A stretch of DNA of 64,000 nucleotides from Blastomonas fulva (GTDB lineage: Bacteria > Pseudomonadota > Alphaproteobacteria > Sphingomonadales > Sphingomonadaceae), in NCBI RefSeq assembly GCF_003431825.1, contig NZ_CP020083.1, forward strand, positions 3,076,501 to 3,140,500, given 5' to 3'. The position numbers were made by a program, and so were the translations under genes. Positions 37,824 through 46,141 of this stretch are shown in pieces. The notes below the pieces were generated by a model. The model saw only the letters and a program-made list of their open reading frames with translations, had not been told where the DNA came from and searched no databases. How positions within the stretch are numbered: the first letter of the stretch is position 1; every line of letters begins with the position of its first letter.

Positions 37824-39221
37824 ATGACCAAGCCCGACACCCGCCTGGAGAGCGATTCGCTGGGCTCCATCGCGGTGCCTGCGGATTTCTATTGGGGCGC
37901 GCAGACCCAGCGCAGCATCGAGAACTTTCCGTTTGCGCCGCACGAGCGGATGCCGATCGCGATCGTGCACGCGCTGGCGATCGTCAAGCAGGCCGCAGCA
38001 CGGGTCAACCGCCGCCACGGCCTGCCCGCCGAGATCGCCGACGCCATCGATGCGGCCGCGACCGAGGTGATCACCGGCAGGCATGACGATCAGTTCCCGC
38101 TGACCATCTGGCAGACAGGCAGCGGCACTCAGAGCAACATGAACGTCAACGAGGTGATCGCGGGCCGCGCCAACGAACTGCTCACCGGAACGCGCGGCGG
38201 CAAGACGCCGGTGCACCCCAACGATCATGTCAACATGGGCCAGTCGTCCAACGACGCCTTTCCCAGCGCGCTGCATATCGCCGCCAGCCTGGAGTGCCGC
38301 GCCCGGCTGCTGCCCGCACTCGCCCGGCTGACCGTGGCGCTGGAGGACAAGGCCGCGCAATGGGCCGATATCGTCAAGATCGGTCGCACCCATCTGCAGG
38401 ATGCGACGCCGCTGACACTGGGGCAGGAATTTTCCGGCTATGCCAACCAGCTCTATCGCTGCGGACGGCGGATCGAACCCGGGATTGTTGCGGGTACCTA
38501 TCGGCTGGCGATCGGCGGAACTGCGGTGGGCACGGGGCTAAACGCACCCGAGGGCTTCGCGCTGGATATGTGCCAGGCGATTGCCGAGATTACCGGTCAC
38601 CCGTTCCATCCGGCGGAAAACAGCTTCGAGGCACTCGCGTCCAACGATCCGCTGGTGCACCTTTCGGGCACGTTGAACACGCTGGCGGTAGCGCTGACCA
38701 AGATCGCCAACGATATCCGGCTGCTGGGCTCGGGCCCGCGCTCGGGGCTTGGCGAGCTCGATCTTCCAGCCAATGAGCCGGGTAGCTCGATCATGCCCGG
38801 GAAGGTCAACCCCACCCAGTGCGAGATGCTGACCATGGTCGCGGCGCAGGTGATCGGCAACCATCAGGCGGTGACTGTCGGCGGGATGCAGGGGCATCTC
38901 GAACTCAACGTATTCAAGCCGTTGATCGGCGCCAATGTGCTGCGCTCGATCGATCTGCTCGCGACTGGAATGCAAGGCTTTGCCGAGCGCTGCGTCGAAG
39001 GGCTGCAGGCCAATACGGGTCGCATCGCCGAACTGGTCGATCGCTCGCTGATGCTGGTCACCGCTCTGGCCCCGGTGATCGGATATGACAGCGCCGCGAA
39101 GATCGCCAAGCACGCGCACGAACACGGGCTGACGCTCAAACAGGCGGGGCTCGCGCTCGGCCTGGTGGACGAGGCAACGTTCGATGAGCACGTCCGCGCA
39201 GAGGATATGACCGGACGCTAG
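37824..39221 (+). CDS. fumC: Class II fumarate hydratase
   Basis: 465 aa iron-independent fumarase of the TCA cycle. Family landmarks are [40 protein letters not shown] and the catalytic serine loop [15 protein letters not shown]. Homotetrameric, cytosolic. It stands 33 bases after sspB. Confidence 0.97.
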   Translation: MTKPDTRLESDSLGSIAVPADFYWGAQTQRSIENFPFAPHERMPIAIVHALAIVKQAAARVNRRHGLPAEIADAIDAAATEVITGRHDDQFPLTIWQTGSGTQSNMNVNEVIAGRANELLTGTRGGKTPVHPNDHVNMGQSSNDAFPSALHIAASLECRARLLPALARLTVALEDKAAQWADIVKIGRTHLQDATPLTLGQEFSGYANQLYRCGRRIEPGIVAGTYRLAIGGTAVGTGLNAPEGFALDMCQAIAEITGHPFHPAENSFEALASNDPLVHLSGTLNTLAVALTKIANDIRLLGSGPRSGLGELDLPANEPGSSIMPGKVNPTQCEMLTMVAAQVIGNHQAVTVGGMQGHLELNVFKPLIGANVLRSIDLLATGMQGFAERCVEGLQANTGRIAELVDRSLMLVTALAPVIGYDSAAKIAKHAHEHGLTLKQAGLALGLVDEATFDEHVRAEDMTGR

Positions 39222-39278
39222 ATCGGCGCGGAACGCTTGGACGTAATGGGGCGTTTGAGGTCCAAACCCAATTCAGCT

Positions 39279-39677
39279 ATGGATAGCCACATGACCAGCC
39301 CCACCACGACCCCGCCCGCCCCCGTCCCTGCCCCCGCCGCTCCGGCAGCGACTCCCGGACCTGTTGCAAACGGTAGCGCGCCTGCGACATCGACGCCGCC
39401 CGCGCACTGGTCGCGCGGGGCGATCAGCGGTGCGGGTCGGCTGATCTCGACTGCTGCCAATGACGAGATGGTGCGCAGCCTGATCAGTTCGCGCGCAAAG
39501 AGCAATCTCGCCGCTGGGTTTTTCGGTGGGACGCTGATGGGCGCGATCGCCGCGCGCATCGCCACTCGCTCGGTCCCCGGCGCCCTGCTGGTGGGCGGCG
39601 CGCTGCTCGCCAAGGCGATCTACGATCAGCGCAAGGCGAAGGAAGAGGCTGAGCTCAATTCCAAGCCCAAGGGCTGA
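39279..39677 (+). CDS. Small hypothetical protein with Pro/Ala-rich N-terminus
   Basis: 132 aa from ATG 39279 (39291 and 39237 are alternatives; none has a clear ribosome-binding site). The first ~40 residues are Pro/Ala/Thr-rich and low-complexity. A conserved-looking helical part follows (RGAISGAGRLISTAANDEMV, AGFFGGTLMGAIAARIATRS, GALLVGGALLAKAIYDQRKA) with one or two weakly hydrophobic segments that could associate with the membrane. I do not recognise a family. An upstream inverted repeat (TTGGAC/GTCCAA, 39237-39265) may be regulatory. Confidence 0.65.
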   Translation: MDSHMTSPTTTPPAPVPAPAAPAATPGPVANGSAPATSTPPAHWSRGAISGAGRLISTAANDEMVRSLISSRAKSNLAAGFFGGTLMGAIAARIATRSVPGALLVGGALLAKAIYDQRKAKEEAELNSKPKG

Positions 39678-39763
39678 TCGTCGGGTCCTGATTGATCGTC
39701 TGTATCCCGGGCCAACTGAACAAACCGGTTGACGCAAAGGCCCGGCTTTGGCCATGAGCCGCC

Positions 39764-40423
39764 ATGGTCATTTCCGCTTCCAAAAATGCGCTCGCTCGGC
39801 GCGGGCTGCTGTTCATCCTTTCATCGCCCTCGGGCGCGGGCAAATCCACCATCGCGCGGATGATGCTGGAAGCGGACCCGCAGCTGTGCCTTTCGGTATC
39901 GGTCACCACCCGCCCTCCCCGCCCCGGCGAGATCGACGGCACCCATTACCACTTCATCGACGAAGCCACCTTCCACCAATTGGTCGAGGACAACGCGCTG
40001 CTCGAATGGGCCAAGGTTTTCGGCCATTTCTACGGCACTCCCAAGGCTGCGGTGAAGCAGGGCCTGCGCGAGGGACAGGATTTCCTGTTCGATATCGACT
40101 GGCAGGGCACGCAGCAACTGTACCAGCGCGCAGAGGGCGATGTGGTGCGCGTATTCATCCTGCCGCCCTCGCTCGAGGAACTGCACCGCAGGCTTCGTGG
40201 CCGCAACACCGACAGCGAAGAGGTGATCGCCAGCCGCATGGCGCGCGCGCAGGACGAGATCAGCCATTGGGACGGCTATGACTTCGTGGTGATCAACGAC
40301 GACGTCGAGAGCTGCTTCACCAAGGTCTGCCAGATCCTGCAGTCCGAACGCATGCGGCGCGCCCGCCAGACCGGTCTTATCGACTATGTCCGCGACCTGA
40401 TGAACCCCACCGACCGCCCGTAA
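39764..40423 (+). CDS. gmk: Guanylate kinase
   Basis: 219 aa; phosphorylates GMP to GDP. P-loop SSPSGAGKST (20-29), GMP-binding SVTTRPPRPGEIDGTHYHF and the lid region LHRRLRGRNTDSEEVIASRM are all present. Together with guaA at 20.5-22.1 kb the window carries two guanine-nucleotide steps. Two bases separate its stop from the converging DUF4197 gene. Confidence 0.97.
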   Translation: MVISASKNALARRGLLFILSSPSGAGKSTIARMMLEADPQLCLSVSVTTRPPRPGEIDGTHYHFIDEATFHQLVEDNALLEWAKVFGHFYGTPKAAVKQGLREGQDFLFDIDWQGTQQLYQRAEGDVVRVFILPPSLEELHRRLRGRNTDSEEVIASRMARAQDEISHWDGYDFVVINDDVESCFTKVCQILQSERMRRARQTGLIDYVRDLMNPTDRP

Positions 40424-40425
40424 GG

Positions 40426-41145
40426 CTATTTGCCCGTGACGGCGTCGAGCAGCTTCTGCCCGGCCTTGAGCGGGTTGTTGCGGAAATTCGATTCCTCGCG
40501 CCCGATATAGGTAAAGATGCCGGACATCGCCTGATCGGTGACGCTGTCGATCAACCCGTCGCGGCTCAGATCCACGCCAGCGAGGGCACCCAGCATGCTG
40601 CCGGTTCCGCCCCCGCGCCCCAGCGAATCGAGTTGCTTGAGCGCGCCGGTCTTGCCCAGTGCATCGCTCACCAGCGGCCGCATCTTCTGCCGCAGCACAT
40701 CGCCCGAGGTCCGCCTGAGATATTGCGTGCCGCCGGTATCGCCTCCGGTAACGATGCCGACGCCATCGGTCAGCGTCATCGAATCGATCGCCGAACGGAA
40801 CACCGGCTTGGCTTCCTGCGCTGCAAGTCCAGCGGCATCGTTGATCGAACGGGTAAGGTTGTTGGTAAGCCCCGCCTTGTCGGTCAGCTTCATCAGCTTG
40901 GTCGCTTTTTGCAGCGGACCTGGCAGCAGGATGCGCACGGCCTGATCGGCATAGAATGCGCCGGGCCTGGACAACTGGTCGAGCGCACTGTCGGAGGCGT
41001 TGCCAAGCAGCCCCTTCATCGATCCGCCCGCTGCCTTGCCGGCCTTTGCCTTTTGCGCGACGGCGGCGGTCGGCGCTATGAAGGCACCGGCGGTGACTGC
41101 CGAGACGGCGAGCGCCAGCGCGAGAGGAATGCTCCGGAATGCCAT
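40426..41145 (-). CDS. Exported DUF4197 protein
   Basis: 239 aa. Sec signal peptide (LALALAVSAVTAGAFIAPTAAVA) and a GGAGAG ribosome-binding site before ATG 41145; a longer upstream frame is not credible. The mature protein shows the DUF4197 pattern: SDSALDQLSRPGAFYADQAV, ILLPGPLQKATKLM, KPVFRSAIDSMTLTDGVGIV, YLRRTSGDVLRQKMRPLV and a C-terminal GIFTYIGREESNFRNNP. Periplasmic, function unknown in the family. Confidence 0.85.
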   Translation of the reverse strand: MAFRSIPLALALAVSAVTAGAFIAPTAAVAQKAKAGKAAGGSMKGLLGNASDSALDQLSRPGAFYADQAVRILLPGPLQKATKLMKLTDKAGLTNNLTRSINDAAGLAAQEAKPVFRSAIDSMTLTDGVGIVTGGDTGGTQYLRRTSGDVLRQKMRPLVSDALGKTGALKQLDSLGRGGGTGSMLGALAGVDLSRDGLIDSVTDQAMSGIFTYIGREESNFRNNPLKAGQKLLDAVTGK

Positions 41146-41253
41146 GCTGCTCTCTCCTGCTCTTGTCCTTGCAGCAGGATGCAGCAACGCGAACCGCAGC
41201 GCCAGAGCAGGCGCTGCGATTTTACGTGTCGTCACATCGCGGTTTGAAGTGGA

Positions 41254-42063
41254 TCAGTGCCCTTCGGGGTCGTAGCCCCCCGTGGGCACCTGCGCGTTGA
41301 CGATGCCGCCATCGACCGGGATCGTGGTTCCGATGACGTAATCCCCGGCCCGGCTGGCCAGAAAGATCACCGCGCCGGAAATGTCCATCCAGTCGCCGAC
41401 GCGCTTGTTGGGGACGCTCTTTGAAACCATGTCGCCATGATCGCGCGCGGCCTTGTTCATGTCAGACGGAAACGCGCCAGGGCCGATGCCGGTGACGTAG
41501 ATATGATCGCGCAGCAGGCGGACTGCCATGCGCTTGGTCAGCTGGATCAGCGCCGCCTTGCTGGCCTGATAGCTGTAGGTTTCCCACGGGTTGATCCGCA
41601 TTCCATCGACTGACGAAATGTTGATCACCTTCGCAGGGGTCTCGGCGGTCGCACCCGCTTTGAGCAGACCATGCAGCGCCTGGGTCAGGAAAAAGGGCGA
41701 CTTGACGTTGAGGTCCATCACCTTGTCCCAGCCGACTTCAGGGAAATCCTCGAACTCAGCGCCCCAGGCCGCGCCTGCGTTATTGACCAGGATGTCGAGA
41801 CGGCTCTCGTGCTCGGCGAGCTGCGCCGCCAGCTGGCGCGCGCCTGCGACGGTCGAGATGTCTGCCGGAAGCGAAATGCAGTTGGGGCCGAGTTCTTCCG
41901 CGGTGGCATTGCAGGCATCGGCCTTGCGCGCCGAGATATAGACCTTGGCGCCAGCGGCGATGAGGCCTTGCGCGATCATCTTGCCGATGCCGCGCGATCC
42001 GCCGGTCACGAGGGCGACCTTGCCCTTGACCGAAAACAGCTGTTCGATGTTCATCATATTCAT
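41254..42063 (-). CDS. Short-chain dehydrogenase, lipid-catabolic cluster
   Basis: 269 aa classical SDR: TGGSRGIG (20-27), NNAGAAWGA, catalytic Ser in INISSVDGM and YSYQASK. The C-terminus ends GGYDPEGH. It overlaps the upstream acyl-CoA dehydrogenase by four bases (ATGA) and is the last gene of the leftward arm of the cluster. A 3-hydroxyacyl-CoA or 3-oxoacyl-CoA/ACP substrate is plausible from context. Confidence 0.9.
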   Translation of the reverse strand: MNMMNIEQLFSVKGKVALVTGGSRGIGKMIAQGLIAAGAKVYISARKADACNATAEELGPNCISLPADISTVAGARQLAAQLAEHESRLDILVNNAGAAWGAEFEDFPEVGWDKVMDLNVKSPFFLTQALHGLLKAGATAETPAKVINISSVDGMRINPWETYSYQASKAALIQLTKRMAVRLLRDHIYVTGIGPGAFPSDMNKAARDHGDMVSKSVPNKRVGDWMDISGAVIFLASRAGDYVIGTTIPVDGGIVNAQVPTGGYDPEGH

Positions 42064-43202
42064 CCTTCGTTGCGCAAGGCTTCCCTTGCGATGATGGTGC
42101 GCTGGATCTCGCTGGTTCCCTCATAGATGCGGAACAGGCGGACATCGCGGTAAAAGCGTTCGATTCCGTAATCGGCGATATAACCCGCCCCGCCGAAGAT
42201 CTGCACCGCGCGATCGGCGACCCTTCCGACCATTTCGGAGGCGATCAGCTTGGCGCAGGCGCAATCCTCGGTGATCCGCTCGCCCCGGTCCTTGGCGCGG
42301 GCGGTCTGCAGCACCAAAGCCTTGGCCGCCTTGGCTTCAGCGACGCTGTCGGCGATCATCGCCTGGATCATCTGGAACTCGGCGATCGGCTTGCCGAACT
42401 GCTTGCGCTCCTTGGCATAGGCGACGCTGTCGGCAATCAGCCGCTCGGCCGCGCCAACGCAGACAGCCGAGATATGCAGCCGCCCCCGATCGAGCACGCG
42501 CATCGCGACCTTGAAGCCATCGCCTTCAGCGCCCAGCCTGTTTTCCACTGGAACGCGCACATTGTCGAAGATCACGTCGCAGACATGCGCGCCCTGCTGA
42601 CCCATCTTACGCTCGGGCTTGCCCACTGAAAGCCCTGGTAGATCGCGCGGCACCAGGAAGGCGCTCACCCCTTTGGGGCCGGGGCCGCCGGTGCGCGCCA
42701 TCACGGTGAACAGGTCGGCCTTGTCGGCATTGGTGATGTAGCGCTTGGAGCCATTGAGCACATAGGAATCGCCGTCGAGCTCGGCGCGCGTTTTCACCGC
42801 GCCGCTGTCCGACCCGACATCGGGCTCGGTCAGCGCGAACGAGGTGATGATCTCACCGCTGGCGATTCTCGGCAGATACTTGGCCTTTTGCGCATCGTTG
42901 CCGTCCATCACCAGTCCCTGGCTGCCGATGCCGACATTGGTGCCGAAGGTCGATCGCATCGCGGGCGACGTGCGCCCGAGCTCGAACGCGATGCGCACCT
43001 CTTCCTCCATGTTGAGGCCCAGCCCGCCGAATTCCTCGCCGATCGACAGTCCGAAAAGCCCGAGCTCGCGCATCTCCTGCACCAGATCATCGGGGATCTC
43101 GTCGGTCTCCGACACCTGGGCTTCCAGCGGACGCAGCCGCTCGGTGACGAACCGGCGTACGCCCTCGAGCAGCGCGTCGAAGATATCGGGATCGAGTGCC
43201 AT
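42060..43202 (-). CDS. Acyl-CoA dehydrogenase 1 (canonical catalytic glutamate)
   Basis: 380 aa FAD-dependent dehydrogenase. N-terminal helical domain, middle beta domain with ALTEPDVGSDSGAVKT, C-terminal helical domain with QIFGGAGYIADYGIERFYRD and the catalytic RIYEGTSEIQ. All elements are standard, so it should oxidise acyl-CoA to 2-enoyl-CoA. ATG 43202 is supported by AGGAGA; a longer frame runs into the upstream repeat. Chain-length specificity not readable. Confidence 0.93.
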   Translation of the reverse strand: MALDPDIFDALLEGVRRFVTERLRPLEAQVSETDEIPDDLVQEMRELGLFGLSIGEEFGGLGLNMEEEVRIAFELGRTSPAMRSTFGTNVGIGSQGLVMDGNDAQKAKYLPRIASGEIITSFALTEPDVGSDSGAVKTRAELDGDSYVLNGSKRYITNADKADLFTVMARTGGPGPKGVSAFLVPRDLPGLSVGKPERKMGQQGAHVCDVIFDNVRVPVENRLGAEGDGFKVAMRVLDRGRLHISAVCVGAAERLIADSVAYAKERKQFGKPIAEFQMIQAMIADSVAEAKAAKALVLQTARAKDRGERITEDCACAKLIASEMVGRVADRAVQIFGGAGYIADYGIERFYRDVRLFRIYEGTSEIQRTIIAREALRNEG

Positions 43203-43220
43203 ATCGCTCTCCTTGCATCT

Positions 43221-43352
43221 TTCTCCCCTCCCGCTTGCGGGAGGGGCGGGTCCAGCTTGCTGGACCGGGGTGGGCCTGAAATTTACAGCAGGGTAGGCCC
43301 AACCCGGCTTCGGCTGCGCCTCAGCCACCCTTCCCGCCTACGGGGGGGAGAA
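43221..43352. repeat. 132-bp nested palindromic intergenic element
   Basis: Bounded by an 8-bp inverted repeat (TTCTCCCC/GGGGAGAA). Inside are three successive dyads: CCCCTCCCGC-TT-GCGGGAGGGG (43225-43246), GGTCCAGC-TT-GCTGGACC (43249-43266) and TGGGCCT...AGGCCCA (43271-43301). It fills the gap between two acyl-CoA dehydrogenase genes. No reading frame. REP/BIME- or MITE-like by structure. Confidence 0.75.
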
Positions 43353-43357
43353 GCCAG

Positions 43358-44494
43358 TTAGTACCCGAAAATTTCAGCCACCCGGCCCGCGTGGAAATTC
43401 GCATCGCCCATGAACTCGTTGAGCGCGCGGTCGCGCTTCATGTAGAAGCCGATGTCGTACTCGTCGGTCATGCCGATGCCGCCATGCATTTGCACGCCTT
43501 CGCGCACGGTCAGGTTGGTGGTGCGCCCAGCCTTGGCCTTGGCGACCGAAACGTAAATCTCGGCGCTGTCCTTGCCCTCGTCGAGCAATTGCTGTGCCTT
43601 GAGCACGGCGGCGCGGGCGATTTCCATTTCGCTGTAGAGATGCGCGGCGCGGTGCTGCAGCGCCTGGAACTCGCCGATCAGGCGCCCGAACTGCTTGCGC
43701 TGCTTGAGGTAATCGACGGTCATGTCCATCGCCCCTGCACCCACGCCGACCAGCTCTGCGGCCGAGCCTGCGCGCCCTGCACGCAGCAGCGAGGAGAGCA
43801 CCTGCCAGCCGTTGTCGACTTCACCGATCACCGCATCGCCATCGACCTCCACACCGTCGAACGTGACATGCGCCGCCATCGAACTGTCGACCAGCCGGGT
43901 GCTATCCATCGACATGTTCGCCGCGTCCTTATCGACCGCGAACAGCGTCAGCCCGTCGGTTTCACCGGCGGCGCCTGCAGTGCGCGCCGCAACGATGAGC
44001 GCATCGGCGCTGGCGCCCTGGATCACGAACTGCTTGTTGCCGGTGAGCTTGAAGCCGTTGCCCGAACGCTCGGCCTTGGTGGTGATGTGCGAAGGCCGGT
44101 GCTTGGCGCCTTCGTCGATCGCCAGCGCGAGCACGGTATCACCGGCCAGAATGCCGGGAAAGAACTTGTCCTTGAGATGCTGCCCGCCATGGTTGAGTGC
44201 GGCAACGCCTGCGATCGCAGTGGTCAGGAACGGCGACGGCGACAGGTTGCGGCCGATCTCCTCGAGCACGACTCCCGCTTCGACATGACCGAGGCCGAGG
44301 CCACCATCGTCTTCACCGATCAGGATTCCGGTAAAACCCATTTCGCCGAACTGCTTCCACAGCGCGTGGCGGAAACCGTCCTTGCAGTTGTCGTCGCGCA
44401 GCTTGCGCAGATGGCTGACCGGGGCTTCCGATTTGAGGAACTCGCGCGCGCTGTCGCGCAGCATCGCCTGGTCTTCGTTGAGGTACATTGGCAT
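43358..44494 (-). CDS. Acyl-CoA dehydrogenase 2, probable non-catalytic partner
   Basis: 378 aa with the acyl-CoA dehydrogenase fold (MYLNEDQAMLRDSAREFL at the start, GGIGMTDEYDIGFYMKRDRA near the end). Where canonical enzymes have the catalytic YEGTS(E/Q)IQ loop, this one has RALNEFMGDANFH, so the active-site glutamate appears missing. Such chains pair with a catalytic subunit in alpha2-beta2 dehydrogenases of sterol side-chain and related degradation. The adjacent gene at 44633 is the obvious partner. Start chosen at ATG 44494; 44488 and 44509 are possible. Confidence 0.88.
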   Translation of the reverse strand: MPMYLNEDQAMLRDSAREFLKSEAPVSHLRKLRDDNCKDGFRHALWKQFGEMGFTGILIGEDDGGLGLGHVEAGVVLEEIGRNLSPSPFLTTAIAGVAALNHGGQHLKDKFFPGILAGDTVLALAIDEGAKHRPSHITTKAERSGNGFKLTGNKQFVIQGASADALIVAARTAGAAGETDGLTLFAVDKDAANMSMDSTRLVDSSMAAHVTFDGVEVDGDAVIGEVDNGWQVLSSLLRAGRAGSAAELVGVGAGAMDMTVDYLKQRKQFGRLIGEFQALQHRAAHLYSEMEIARAAVLKAQQLLDEGKDSAEIYVSVAKAKAGRTTNLTVREGVQMHGGIGMTDEYDIGFYMKRDRALNEFMGDANFHAGRVAEIFGY

Positions 44495-44522
44495 GGAAAT
44501 GTCTCGCAAATCTTGAGATGCG

Positions 44523-44610
44523 CGGTTCCCTGCGAAGGCGGGGAGCCATCTCCTGCCGGTGCACCAAACGCAACGCTCGGGAGATGGACCCCTGCTTGCG
44601 CAGGGGACCG
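44523..44610. repeat. 88-bp palindromic intergenic element
   Basis: Two hairpins face outward around an inner dyad: a GGTTCCC...GGGGAGCC hairpin on the left, CCCCTGC-TTGC-GCAGGGG (44589-44606) on the right, and CCATCTCC/GGAGATGG (44546-44553, 44580-44587) between. Different in sequence from the element at 43221. No reading frame. Confidence 0.65.
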
Positions 44611-44632
44611 ATCAAAAAGGGCTAAATGGCGA

Positions 44633-45814
44633 TCACGCCCCGGGAAGGTCGAGGATGCGCTTGGCGATCACGTTGAGCATCACCTCGCTGGTGCCGCCCT
44701 CGATGCTGTTGGCCTTGGTGCGCAGCCAGTTGCGCGCCTTTGCGCCGCCCTTGGAAGCTTCGCTTTCCCATTCGAGCGCGTCCGATCCGTTGCCCGCCAT
44801 CACCAGCTCGTGGCGGCGCTTGTTGAGCTCGGTTCCGGCGTACTTCATCATGTTGGGCTGGGCGGGGTGGCCCTTGCCCGACTTCATCTCGTCGGTGAAG
44901 CGCTCGGCCATCGCCTTGAACGCCAGCGCATCGACATCGAACTGCGCAAGCTCCGCGCGGAGCAAGCCATCGTCGAGCTGGCCGAGGCCGTTGGCACCGA
45001 TCGAACCCAGCATCTGCGCGCCCAGCGACGGCGCTCCATCGCCGAGGCCGCCACCCGAGATCATCTCACGCTCGTGGCCCAGCAGATACTTCGCGACATC
45101 CCAGCCGCGGTTCAGTTCGCCGACGATCTGCTCCTTGGGCACGACGACGTTGTCGAAGAAGGTCTCGCAGAACGGCGAGTTGCCGCTGATCAACTTGATC
45201 GGCTTGGTGGTGACGCCGGGCGTCTCCATGTCGAACAGCAGGAAGGAAATGCCCTGATACTTGTTGGTCTTGTCGGTGCGGACCAGGCAGAAGATCCAGT
45301 CACATTTGTCGGCATAGCTGGTCCAGATCTTCTGGCCGTTGACCACCCAATGGTCGCCCTTGTCTTCGCCGAAGGTCTGCAAGCTGACGAGGTCGGAGCC
45401 CGAACCGGGTTCCGAATAGCCTTGGCACCAGCGGATTTCGCCGCGCGCGATCTGGCCCAGATAATGCACCTTCTGCTCTTCGGTCCCGAACTGCAGCAGT
45501 GCGGGGCCGAGCATCCAGATGCCGAAGCTCGACAGCGGCGGGCGCGCATTGATCCGCGCCATTTCCTGACGGAGGATCTTGGCCTCGCCTGCGGAGAGAC
45601 CAGCGCCGCCATAGGCCGTGGGCCAGTCGGGAACGGTGTAGCCCTTGGCCACGCAGCGCTCCAGCCACTGCTTCTGCGCTTCGTTCTTGAAGGTCCAGTT
45701 GCGTCCGCTCCAGCAGACGTCATCCTCGCCGCGCACCGGCTCGCGCATCTCGGCGGGGCAGTTCGCCTCCAGCCATTCGCGCACGTCCAGTCTGAACTGA
45801 TCGAGATCGCTCAT
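44633..45814 (-). CDS. Acyl-CoA dehydrogenase 3, probable catalytic partner
   Basis: 393 aa. Standard fold with GYSEPGSGSDLVSLQT in the middle domain and NSIEGGTSEVMLNVIAKRIL at the C-terminus, which preserves the glutamate of the catalytic loop. ATG 45814 has GGAGAGG six bases upstream; the ATG six bases earlier is too close to that site. First gene of the leftward arm, divergent from the transporter at 46138. Likely forms a heteromer with the chain encoded at 43358. Confidence 0.92.
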   Translation of the reverse strand: MSDLDQFRLDVREWLEANCPAEMREPVRGEDDVCWSGRNWTFKNEAQKQWLERCVAKGYTVPDWPTAYGGAGLSAGEAKILRQEMARINARPPLSSFGIWMLGPALLQFGTEEQKVHYLGQIARGEIRWCQGYSEPGSGSDLVSLQTFGEDKGDHWVVNGQKIWTSYADKCDWIFCLVRTDKTNKYQGISFLLFDMETPGVTTKPIKLISGNSPFCETFFDNVVVPKEQIVGELNRGWDVAKYLLGHEREMISGGGLGDGAPSLGAQMLGSIGANGLGQLDDGLLRAELAQFDVDALAFKAMAERFTDEMKSGKGHPAQPNMMKYAGTELNKRRHELVMAGNGSDALEWESEASKGGAKARNWLRTKANSIEGGTSEVMLNVIAKRILDLPGA

Positions 45815-45949
45815 CGTCATCCTCTCCCGCATGGTTTGATCCAGCGCGCGCCCTGGCCGGGAAGTTTTTCCTGCGGCCAAAACTGCGCTTCGCGACTCAG
45901 TCTATGGTGGAGCGAACCGGGCTGCAAGCCTGTTGAATCCTAGGCCGAA

Positions 45950-45989
45950 TGCCGTAACGTCAGCGCGAGCGCGGTTGACGTTTACGGCA
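45950..45989. promoter_or_regulatory. 40-bp nested palindrome in the divergent control region
   Basis: TGCCGTAACGTCA (45950-45962) and TGACGTTTACGGCA (45976-45989) are inverted copies differing by one base; between them lies GCGC-GA-GCGC. The right arm overlaps the -35 box of the rightward promoter. The rest of the 45815-46137 gap holds that promoter, a weaker dyad at 45854-45879 (TGGCC...GGCCA) and the small frame at 46034. Confidence 0.55.
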
Positions 45990-46002
45990 GGCGTCATATG
46001 GT
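45975..46002 (+). promoter_or_regulatory. Candidate promoter of the rightward catabolic operon
   Basis: TTGACG (45975-45980), 16-nt spacer, TATGGT (45997-46002); start near 46009, 25 bases before the small frame with its strong ribosome-binding site. Overlaps the palindrome at 45950-45989, so a repressor bound there would block RNA polymerase. Confidence 0.5.
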
Positions 46003-46033
46003 AACCCCAAGCAAAGCAAGCGGGAGAGAATCA

Positions 46034-46141
46034 ATGCAGCGGGCCGCCCGGTCCATAGCATGGCCAGCGCCAACAGGCGCGGCGGTGCCTCATGTCGCCC
46101 GTCGGCATCGCGCCACCCTTGGGGGCGCTTGCCACGCATGA
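46034..46141 (+). CDS. Possible 35-aa leader peptide coupled to the transporter gene
   Basis: ATG 46034 is preceded by GGGAGAG at ideal spacing, better than the site before the transporter. The 35-codon frame ends with TGA overlapping the transporter ATG (ATGA). The peptide is Ala/Arg-rich with no recognisable domain. It may be a translated leader that couples or limits transporter synthesis; a chance frame is also possible. Confidence 0.4.
   Translation: MQRAARSIAWPAPTGAAVPHVARRHRATLGGACHA

Noticed and set aside
43391..45943. 850-codon plus-strand frame opposite acyl-CoA dehydrogenases 2 and 3
   Set aside because: Same high-GC shadow effect; runs through an intergenic repeat and shows no domain.
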